From: Acholeplasmatales bacterium
GTDB lineage: Bacteria > Bacillota_I > Bacilli_A > Acholeplasmatales > Anaeroplasmataceae
Assembly: GCA_016282815.1 (NCBI GenBank)
Contig: JAEELU010000102.1
Location: forward strand, 1 to 5,618
Length of the DNA stretch: 5,618 nucleotides
Reading direction: 5' to 3'
Shown here: piece after piece, positions 1 through 5,618 of the stretch
Layout: each line of letters starts with the position of its first letter
Position numbering within the stretch: the first letter of the stretch is position 1
The notes under the pieces: model-generated
Told to the model about the DNA's origin: nothing
The model's input: the letters and a program-made list of their open reading frames with translations, nothing else
Databases searched by the model: none
Made by a program: the position numbers and the translations under genes

Positions 1-59
1 TCTTCGTCTAAATAAGTTTCGCCTGTTTCAATCTTACTAAACAATGGTGTTTGTCTCAT
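1..59 (-). CDS. Start of an unidentified protein gene (partial, N-terminal 19 codons only)
   Basis: The minus strand has an ATG at 59-57 followed by an open frame to the window edge. It encodes MRQTPLFSKIETGETYLDE and then an incomplete codon. A strong GGAGGT ribosome binding site lies 5 bases upstream of the ATG, and a promoter candidate sits about 50 bases upstream, so the start is well supported even though the body of the gene is missing. I do not recognise the family from 19 residues. It does not resemble the start of RimP, the gene that commonly follows polC in Bacillota. It has the same orientation as polC but is separated by 113 bases, and it appears to have its own promoter and an operator-like repeat. 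It may therefore be regulated independently of polC. Confidence 0.72.
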   Translation of the reverse strand, partial: MRQTPLFSKIETGETYLDE

Positions 60-64
60 TTTCT

Positions 65-70
65 ACCTCC
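65..70 (-). promoter_or_regulatory. Strong Shine-Dalgarno of the downstream partial gene
   Basis: The minus strand reads GGAGGT five bases before the ATG at 59-57. This is a near-perfect match to the anti-SD of 16S rRNA, and it is much stronger than the sites before the two upstream genes. It also forms part of the 3' arm of an inverted repeat (see the hairpin entry), so its accessibility may depend on which transcript it is in. Confidence 0.8.
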
Positions 71-73
71 ACT

Positions 74-106
74 TTTTAACCAATATTTTTTCGATTTTAA
101 CCAATA
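74..106 (-). repeat. Two 12-bp direct repeats spaced 21 bp (operator-like)
   Basis: TATTGGTTAAAA occurs twice on the minus strand, at 106-95 and 85-74, as exact copies. Their starts are 21 bp apart, about two helical turns, so a bound protein would contact both from the same face of the DNA. The first copy covers the transcription start expected from the extended -10 at 117-109, and the second ends just before the SD. That placement suits a repressor operator. I cannot match the motif to a known regulator. It could also act in RNA as a repeated UUGGUUAAAA element, or be a chance repeat in AT-rich DNA. Confidence 0.5.
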
Positions 107-108
107 AT

Positions 109-117
109 ATTATATCA
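109..117 (-). promoter_or_regulatory. Extended -10 promoter for the gene downstream of polC
   Basis: The minus strand reads TGATATAAT: a consensus TATAAT at 114-109 preceded by the TGn extension. A -35 at 17-bp spacing would be CTTTCA (137-132), only 3 of 6 matches to TTGACA, which is tolerable with an extended -10. The predicted start is around 103-100, giving a leader of roughly 40-45 bases to the ATG at 59. Initiation here would leave out the upstream arm of the inverted repeat at 150-134. Confidence 0.6.
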
Positions 118-172
118 TATTATTTTTCTAATGAAAGTGGAGAATGAAAATTACATATTATCACACGATTTA

Positions 173-3100
173 TTAATCTAAAGCGAATAATCCTTCTGCC
201 TCATCCTCGTGATTTATAGCTTCATCATTTCCCTCATCATTTGATAAATCACCAAAGAAATGCATCTTATTAAATTCATCAAATAATGTTTGATTTAATC
301 TTGTTCTCTTGAATACATCAAGCTTAGATTTAAATGGCTCCTCTTCTCTTCTTTGAACGATATCAAGTGCTACTGCCTCACCAAGTCCATCTACTGCTGA
401 GAATGGAATTCTTAGGGCATCACCCTCTATATCAAATGTAGTTGCGCTTGATTTATTAACATCAACTGGTAGGAACTTAAATCCTCTTAATGTCATTTCA
501 AGTGCTATTTGAAGTGCAGTAACTAAGCCATCCTCTGTTGCTGTAGTTTTCTTAGAATTTAATTCCTCAAGCCTCATTCTAATAGCCATTGGTCCACCTA
601 GATAAGCATGAACATCATGACCCTTAGCTCTTTTTGATAGCCATGCACTATAGAATAGTATTGGCTTATATACCTTGAACCAAGCAATACGAAGTGCCAT
701 CATAACGTAGGCGATAGCGTGAGCCTTAGGGAACATGTACTTAATTTGCTCACATGACCAGATATACCATTCTGGTACACCCTTTTCTCTCATGTAGGCT
801 TGGTATTCCTTCCACTGCTCAAGGCCACCCTTTCTGATATTATTCTTTCTTACAAATTCCATAATCTTAAATGCCTTTAAAGGCTCTAGATTATATTCAA
901 GTAGGTTAACCATAATATCGTCACGACAACCTATTACATTTTCAAATTCAATTTTACCATATTCAGTTTTTGCCAAAACTAAGTCCTGGGCATTATTTGT
1001 CCAAACATCTGTACCATGTGATAGACCTGATATCTTAACTAATTCGGCAAATTTCTTAGGTAATGTATCAAGTAACATTTGCTGAACGAAGTTAGTACCA
1101 AGCTCTGGTAAGCCATATGACGAAATATTAATACCTAATTGCTCAGGTGTTAAACCAATTATATCAGTTGAGTTGAATAATCTATATAGATTCTTATCAT
1201 CAATAGGAATATCCTGTGGTCTTTCAAATTCAAATTCATCCTGATGTAGATGTACATAATCCATTAAATATTTAATAATAGTTGGATCATCGTGACCAAG
1301 TATATCAAATTTTAATAGGTTATTTTCAAATTTATGATAATCATAATGTGTTGTTCTAAAGGCATTTGTAGGATCATTTGCAGGGTATTGAACTGGTGTA
1401 ACATCAAATATTTCAACATAATTTGGTACACCTACAACTCCACCTGGGTGCTGACCTGTAGATCTTCTAACGCCAATTAGCTTTTTAGATAATCTATCGA
1501 TTTCACAAGAACGTAGATTCTTTTTGAAATCCTCACAATATTTCATTACGCATCCATAGGCATTCTTATCTGCAAGTGTGGCAACAGTACCTGCTCTAAA
1601 TGCATACTCATATCCAAATACAGATCTAATATATTCATGTGCCTTAGATTGGTATTCACCTGAGAAGTTTAGGTCGATATCTGGTACCTTATCACCATTA
1701 AAGCCTAGGAATGTTTCAAATGGTATATCATGTCCATCCTTAGAAAGCTTACTACCACAGATAGGACATACCATATCAGGTAGGTCATATCCTGAATTTT
1801 CGCTTCTTAAAATCTCCTGGAATGGCTTTTCAATATCAGTTATTCCATATTTTTCGATATCCTCATCAGTCATCTTAAATGTATGGAATTTACATTTAGG
1901 ACACTTGTAATGTGGCTTAAGTGGGTTAACCTCTGTTATATCCATCATTGTCGCAACAAATGATGAACCAACTGATCCACGGGAACCTACTAGGTAACCA
2001 TCCTCAAGTGATTTAGTAACTAAAAGGTGGCTTACATAATATACTGATGCGTAGCCTGATTTAATAATTGAACCAAGCTCTCTTTCTACTCTATCTGTAA
2101 CAATCTTATGTGGATTATCACCATAATGCTTTTTAACATTAGAGTTAACAATTCTTGTTACCTCTTCCTTTATTGAAGGAATATGTAAAATACTATCCTT
2201 GAATTGATCATCCCTTGGAGCGAACATTTCCTTTTTAAATGCTGGATATTTTTCAATCATGTCCGCAATCATATTAGTATTTTCTACTACGATTTTTTTA
2301 GACATCTCCTTACCTAGGAATTCAAATTCATTAAGCATTTCATTTGTAGTTCTTAAGTAAGCATCAGGTGCTGGATTACCATTTGTAATTACATCTCTAT
2401 ATAAATCATGTCTTAATCCACCAAGCTGAGGGAAATTAATTAATATATCTCTATATTTCTTATCCTTTGGATTAATATAATAACAATTTGAAACGGCAAC
2501 TACAGGAACATTTTCACTATCAGCTATTTCAATTGTTTTCTTAATAATATCCTCGATATCTAATCCACCATTTGGTAAATCACTAAGCATATGGTTATAT
2601 AGGCTTACTGGTGATACCTCAACATAATCATAGAATTTAATTCTTTCATGAGCCTTTTCATACTCACCATTATAAATTAAATGGAATATTTCACCATAAA
2701 CACTATTCGAACCAACTAATATATCACTTCTATATTTATTTAAAACAGATGCTAATAATCTTGCATCCTTACATAAATGTGTTGTTAAGCTGTCTGATAA
2801 GATCTTAAACATATTCTTATATCCTGCTGGATTTTTTGCAAGTATATCAACATGTAAATCTGCAAATAATAGCTTATACATTACATTTGGATCAATTAAA
2901 TCATTAATATCATTATAATTAGAGATTCCTCTACTACTTAATTCATTTAATAAAGCTAAAAAGCATAGTCCTGTACATCTAGCATCATCTGAAGCTCTAT
3001 GGTGAGATTCCTGTTTTACAGAAAACATCTTACACATCGCAGCTAAATCAAATTTCTTTGTTTGCTGATGATATAGGCATCTCATTAAATTTAATGTATC

Positions 3101-4684
3101 TATTACTGGAAGTACTGGATAATCAATTCCAAGTCTTTTGATATTTCTATAAATGAATGGAACATCGAATATCGCATTATGGGCTACTAATACTGAATCC
3201 TTACAGAATTCTAGGAATTTAGGTAATACAACATCAATTGTATCAGCAGTCTCAACCTCTTCGTCAGTAATATGCGTTAAATCCTTAATCTTATCTGAAA
3301 GTCTTCTTTCAGGATTAACAAATGCCTGAAATGAATCAACTACTCCACCCTGATATACCTTACTTGCTGCTATTTCAATGATTCTATCATATTCATGAGA
3401 GAAGCCTGTTGTTTCAATATCGAATACAACGAATGTAGCATCCTTAAGTACGATATCTCTTCTATCAAATGTAATATAATAATTCTCATCATCTATAAAT
3501 GGTAGCTCAACACCATAAATAGGCTTGAAATCCTCATATTTAGAAATAACGTGATCAATATCAGGTACTGCATATAAGCCATTATTATCAGTTATTGCCA
3601 TAGCCTTATGACCCCAGCCTGCAGCCATAGCTAGAAAATCTGTAGCCTCATCGATACCATCAAGGGCACTCATCTTAGAGTGGATAGATAGCTCAACACG
3701 CTTTACTTCTGCATCATCAGATCTCTTTTCCTCTCTATGCATACCAAGCTTTTCAATTGTTTTAGCAGTAATTACTACCTGGTTTTCATATGTATCAAAT
3801 AAAGCTGTACCAGTTATTCTAACCTCAGTTTTTTCAACCATTTCCTTAGAATATAATTCTACTTCCTTATCTGTACGTAGCCATTTCTTAATAACAATTG
3901 TGTCAGTCTCATCAGTAACTGCCATATATAATAAATTATTCTTTTTATTTGTTTTCTTATTATTAAATTCCCTAATTTCAATACTACAAATATAGCCCTC
4001 AATTAAAAACTCTAAAGGTCCTACATTATTTGCATAATCAATTAATCCCTGATATGATTCTGGAATATCTCTAATATCAACAAAATTATCTATTTTAGCA
4101 CTACGATATTTCTTTTCCTCGTCATGGATATCCTTGTTGAAGGATTGACTTCTTCTAGTCTCCTCCTCCATCTCTCTAAGCTTATTAGTGATTTCCTCAT
4201 TTATTTCATCTATCTGAGCTTGAACAGATTCCTCCTCTGTCTTATCAACTAATACCTCACAAGTAATTTTATATGATTCTAGCATTTTCTTTACATCATC
4301 AACTAGCTCATCAAAGCCTAATGCATCATGAGGAATCTTAAAGGCGATACTATTATCGTCTACCATAGGCTCATTACTTCTTAATGTTTTATATTTAGGA
4401 GATTTATCCTCTAAAACATCAAGTATATAGCATAAATAATCAGTTAATATTTCCTTAGAAATAAAATCAACCTCATAATCAATATTAACTACTACATTAG
4501 CCTTTAGGCTCTTTAAATAGCTATTTGTTAATTCTAATACCTTATTATAATCCTTAAGTGGTAATACACTATTTAGCTTAATATTGATATTAACATCCCT
4601 AGTTGATTTATTTAATTGTGATTTAATAGATATAATATTGGCTTCTGCTATTAAGCCACTATTTATCAATTCATCCTTTAACAA
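173..4684 (-). CDS. polC: DNA polymerase III alpha subunit, PolC type (with 3'-5' exonuclease)
   Basis: Replicative DNA polymerase of low-GC Gram-positives, acting at the fork with clamp, clamp loader and helicase. The N-terminal domain (about 1-145) is followed by a charged, probably coiled linker (150-195) and an OB fold (about 223-312). A PHP domain (about 328-405 and 605-740) is interrupted by the DEDDh exonuclease (about 416-585; D422, E424, D507, H562, D567). In the polymerase core, GSRGSVGSS lies at 900-908, four zinc cysteines are C928, C931, C973 and C976, and PDIDLNF (1001-1007) carries catalytic D1002 and D1004. The third Asp is D1127 in KFDILGHDD. An HhH-like stretch lies near 1430-1445. 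At 1503 residues it is slightly longer than B. subtilis PolC (about 1,440). Oddities are loss of PHP histidines, a longer zinc loop and an acidic, degenerate clamp-binding tail. The start is TTG because the next in-frame Met is residue 107. Stop is TAA. Confidence 0.98.
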   Translation of the reverse strand: MLKDELINSGLIAEANIISIKSQLNKSTRDVNINIKLNSVLPLKDYNKVLELTNSYLKSLKANVVVNIDYEVDFISKEILTDYLCYILDVLEDKSPKYKTLRSNEPMVDDNSIAFKIPHDALGFDELVDDVKKMLESYKITCEVLVDKTEEESVQAQIDEINEEITNKLREMEEETRRSQSFNKDIHDEEKKYRSAKIDNFVDIRDIPESYQGLIDYANNVGPLEFLIEGYICSIEIREFNNKKTNKKNNLLYMAVTDETDTIVIKKWLRTDKEVELYSKEMVEKTEVRITGTALFDTYENQVVITAKTIEKLGMHREEKRSDDAEVKRVELSIHSKMSALDGIDEATDFLAMAAGWGHKAMAITDNNGLYAVPDIDHVISKYEDFKPIYGVELPFIDDENYYITFDRRDIVLKDATFVVFDIETTGFSHEYDRIIEIAASKVYQGGVVDSFQAFVNPERRLSDKIKDLTHITDEEVETADTIDVVLPKFLEFCKDSVLVAHNAIFDVPFIYRNIKRLGIDYPVLPVIDTLNLMRCLYHQQTKKFDLAAMCKMFSVKQESHHRASDDARCTGLCFLALLNELSSRGISNYNDINDLIDPNVMYKLLFADLHVDILAKNPAGYKNMFKILSDSLTTHLCKDARLLASVLNKYRSDILVGSNSVYGEIFHLIYNGEYEKAHERIKFYDYVEVSPVSLYNHMLSDLPNGGLDIEDIIKKTIEIADSENVPVVAVSNCYYINPKDKKYRDILINFPQLGGLRHDLYRDVITNGNPAPDAYLRTTNEMLNEFEFLGKEMSKKIVVENTNMIADMIEKYPAFKKEMFAPRDDQFKDSILHIPSIKEEVTRIVNSNVKKHYGDNPHKIVTDRVERELGSIIKSGYASVYYVSHLLVTKSLEDGYLVGSRGSVGSSFVATMMDITEVNPLKPHYKCPKCKFHTFKMTDEDIEKYGITDIEKPFQEILRSENSGYDLPDMVCPICGSKLSKDGHDIPFETFLGFNGDKVPDIDLNFSGEYQSKAHEYIRSVFGYEYAFRAGTVATLADKNAYGCVMKYCEDFKKNLRSCEIDRLSKKLIGVRRSTGQHPGGVVGVPNYVEIFDVTPVQYPANDPTNAFRTTHYDYHKFENNLLKFDILGHDDPTIIKYLMDYVHLHQDEFEFERPQDIPIDDKNLYRLFNSTDIIGLTPEQLGINISSYGLPELGTNFVQQMLLDTLPKKFAELVKISGLSHGTDVWTNNAQDLVLAKTEYGKIEFENVIGCRDDIMVNLLEYNLEPLKAFKIMEFVRKNNIRKGGLEQWKEYQAYMREKGVPEWYIWSCEQIKYMFPKAHAIAYVMMALRIAWFKVYKPILFYSAWLSKRAKGHDVHAYLGGPMAIRMRLEELNSKKTTATEDGLVTALQIALEMTLRGFKFLPVDVNKSSATTFDIEGDALRIPFSAVDGLGEAVALDIVQRREEEPFKSKLDVFKRTRLNQTLFDEFNKMHFFGDLSNDEGNDEAINHEDEAEGLFALD

Positions 4685-4701
4685 AACAATCCCTACCTTC
4701 T
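4682..4701 (-). promoter_or_regulatory. polC TTG start and ribosome binding region overlapping the upstream stop
   Basis: The minus strand here reads AGAAGGTAGGGATTGTTTTG. The polC start is the final TTG (4684-4682). AGAAGG (4701-4696) is 11 bases from it and TAGGGA (4695-4690) is 5 bases from it; the upstream gene's TAG stop (4695-4693) lies inside this purine run. Ribosomes finishing the upstream gene would end on the polC binding site, so translational coupling is likely. There is no ATG or GTG start nearby in frame, and residues before Met107 are clearly part of the protein. Confidence 0.7.
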
Positions 4702-5475
4702 TACCCTTATAATATGTGAAAAGGTCACATTACAATATATAAGTGGTATAAATAATGCAACATATTGTAAAAAGCTTATCTGAAAAGCAAATGTGAAAAA
4801 CATTACTATGAAATATACTAAGCTATCATAAATTAATAATTTCAATCTGACATTAACACTTATTGTTGGATTAATGAAATATGAATAAACAAACAAAACA
4901 ATAATTGAGAATATTAAATAATATTGGAATAAGCTAATAATATTACTTAAGAAAACTGTTAATGCATATCCAGTATTACTTACAGATAATAAATCATGGA
5001 AAAAGCATCTAAAGTTATATCTATCAATATTATTATTCGCTCTAACATTTGTTATTGAATACTGATAATTTGATCCAATATTTTTATATTCAATATTACC
5101 TATTAATCTATAGCCATAATAAACATTAGCGCTATTCTCTCTTAAAAACATAATTAATCCAGGATTAGTAATTTTTGTTTCATCACCAGTTAAAATATAG
5201 CACTCATAATTAGTATCCTTAATAGCTACACTATCACCTGTAAGCTTATAATCCTTATAGCTTACATTGATATCATCCTTATTCTTATCAACTAATGAAA
5301 TAATATAATCAATATCATCATTTGAAAAGAATTGATTAGTGAATGTTTTAGCAGCCATTGTACCAATTAAAATAGAAACGAATAATAAAAAGAATAATAA
5401 TACCTTTAGAGCACTATCCTTATAAAATAAAGCTATTTTAGATGGATGACAAACTATATATCTTATATGCTTCAA
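4693..5475 (-). CDS. Membrane protein with DUF1189-like layout, function unknown
   Basis: 260 residues. The short basic N-terminus leads to a hydrophobic helix (about 24-42). A hydrophilic segment rich in Asn, Asp, Tyr and Lys follows (about 43-168), probably outside the membrane. The C-terminal half is strongly hydrophobic, with likely membrane segments near 171-200 (long, perhaps two helices), 213-230 and 234-250, and a basic RVRR end. Size, one N-terminal helix, an extracytoplasmic middle and a C-terminal helix cluster resemble the DUF1189 family of Bacillota. That is a topology-level impression and needs a profile search. No enzymatic motif is visible. The gene starts with TTG, with AAAGGA 10 bases upstream and no better start nearby. 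It ends 8 bases before polC, so the two form an operon, but nothing in the sequence ties it functionally to replication. Confidence 0.85.
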   Translation of the reverse strand: MKHIRYIVCHPSKIALFYKDSALKVLLFFLLFVSILIGTMAAKTFTNQFFSNDDIDYIISLVDKNKDDINVSYKDYKLTGDSVAIKDTNYECYILTGDETKITNPGLIMFLRENSANVYYGYRLIGNIEYKNIGSNYQYSITNVRANNNIDRYNFRCFFHDLLSVSNTGYALTVFLSNIISLFQYYLIFSIIVLFVYSYFINPTISVNVRLKLLIYDSLVYFIVMFFTFAFQISFLQYVALFIPLIYCNVTFSHIIRVRR

Positions 5476-5485
5476 AGTATCACTA

Positions 5486-5491
5486 TCCTTT
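5486..5491 (-). promoter_or_regulatory. Ribosome binding site of the membrane protein gene
   Basis: The minus strand reads AAAGGA, ending 10 bases before the TTG at 5475-5473. The spacing is a little long. Together with the TTG start this suggests modest translation. A GTG just upstream is followed in its own frame by a stop after three codons, so it is not the start. Confidence 0.55.
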
Positions 5492-5505
5492 CTACGTGCT
5501 ATTTT

Positions 5506-5514
5506 ATTATAGCA
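5506..5514 (-). promoter_or_regulatory. Extended -10 promoter of the membrane protein-polC operon
   Basis: The minus strand reads TGCTATAAT, a perfect TATAAT (5511-5506) with the TGn extension. The hexamer at 17-bp spacing (5534-5529, TATTAA) is a poor -35, and the spacer and upstream DNA are almost pure A/T, which could act as an UP element. Initiation about 7 bases downstream would give a short leader of roughly 25 bases that still includes the AAAGGA site. This is the best promoter for the two-gene operon. Confidence 0.62.
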
Positions 5515-5521
5515 AATATTT

Positions 5522-5549
5522 TTTATATTTAATATATAAAAATAGTCAA
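5522..5549 (-). promoter_or_regulatory. Second promoter candidate upstream of the operon
   Basis: On the minus strand TTGACT (5549-5544, 5 of 6 matches to the -35 consensus) is followed after 16 bp by TATAAA (5527-5522). It lies just upstream of the extended -10 at 5514-5506 and could be a tandem promoter. In DNA this AT-rich, TATAAA-like hexamers are common, so confidence is low. Confidence 0.35.
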
Positions 5550-5618
5550 AGAATTATAATTTTTCTCAATGATATTTTGAAAGAAATAAAAAATAATAAT
5601 ATTTATATTTTTATTAAA

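Larger units (their letters stand above)
59..150 (-). promoter_or_regulatory. Inverted repeat that could sequester the downstream SD and start codon
   Basis: In RNA from the minus strand, CTCCACTTT (142-134) is exactly complementary to AAAGTGGAG (75-67), which contains most of the SD. Pairing extends outward by a U-G pair (143/66), then a 2x2 internal loop, then TTTTC (150-146) with GAAAA (63-59), reaching the first base of the ATG. That gives about 15 pairs closing a loop of 58 bases. There is no U-tract after the 3' arm, so this is not a factor-independent terminator. Formation would hide the ribosome binding site in read-through RNA. The structure is read directly from the sequence; the regulatory role is inferred. 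Confidence 0.45.
5476..5618 (-). other. AT-rich upstream non-coding region
   Basis: These 143 bases are overwhelmingly A/T, with long A and T runs, and no open frame of note on either strand. Apart from the promoter and ribosome binding candidates listed separately, I see no RNA gene, terminator hairpin or strong repeat. The upstream neighbour of the operon lies outside the window. Confidence 0.6.

Noticed and set aside
60..172. Possible factor-independent terminator after polC
   Set aside because: No GC-rich stem followed by a T-run is found on the minus strand. The only sizeable inverted repeat has a 58-base loop, ends at a start codon and lacks a U-tract.
1578..1910. Plus-strand open frame of 110 codons
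   Set aside because: It lies wholly antisense to the conserved zinc-site and catalytic region of polC, its translation shows no recognisable family, and there is no clear ribosome binding site. It is a shadow of polC.
173..4684. DnaE-type polymerase instead of PolC
   Set aside because: The N-terminal OB fold, the exonuclease inserted in the PHP domain, the four-cysteine zinc motif and the C-terminal polymerase order are specific to PolC.
173..5475. Mycoplasma genetic code (TGA as Trp)
   Set aside because: Both proteins are full length under the standard bacterial code, with TGG at all Trp positions and no internal TGA.
5553..5569. TTGAGA and TATAAT close together on the minus strand upstream of the operon
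   Set aside because: Only 5 bp separates the two hexamers, far too short for a promoter spacer. It reflects AT-rich sequence.
1..5618. Novel defence system, mobile element or CRISPR array
   Set aside because: No transposase, integrase, terminal repeats, regularly spaced repeats or effector genes are visible; the content is a housekeeping polymerase and a membrane protein.

Overview
The window carries a chromosomal replication gene and its surroundings from a low-GC Gram-positive bacterium. The best fit is Bacillota, either Bacilli/Erysipelotrichia-like or a walled relative of the Mollicutes. The reasons are a full-length PolC-type replicative DNA polymerase, strong AT richness, and a purine-rich Shine-Dalgarno (GGAGG). 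Mollicute code 4 (TGA = Trp) is unlikely, because about 1,760 codons are open with only TGG as Trp. Everything that can be called lies on the minus strand, so transcription runs from high to low coordinates.

Layout in transcription order: an AT-rich upstream region with promoter candidates (5618-5476); a 260-residue membrane protein with a DUF1189-like layout (5475-4693); 8 bases later, polC (4684-173), the 1503-residue polymerase III alpha subunit with a built-in proofreading exonuclease; a 113-base intergenic region (172-60); and the first 19 codons of an unidentified gene that runs off the window (59-1). The two complete genes both start with TTG and are almost certainly cotranscribed. The polC ribosome binding site overlaps the end of the upstream gene.

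PolC has the expected order: N-terminal domain, charged linker, OB fold, PHP domain split by a DEDDh exonuclease, polymerase core with a four-cysteine zinc site, and HhH region. Exonuclease and polymerase catalytic residues are intact. The PHP domain has lost several of its usual metal-ligand histidines, the zinc loop carries an insertion, and the C-terminal clamp-binding motif is degenerate.

The most interesting non-coding signal is between polC and the next gene. A 9-bp perfect inverted repeat, extendable to about 15 pairs, would pair an anti-SD arm with the SD and start region of the downstream gene. An extended -10 promoter lies inside the loop, so only read-through RNA from polC would carry the anti-SD arm. 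The same loop holds two 12-bp direct repeats spaced exactly 21 bp, overlapping the predicted transcription start, which looks like an operator. I saw no mobile element, CRISPR array, RNA gene or defence system; apart from these points the window is housekeeping DNA.
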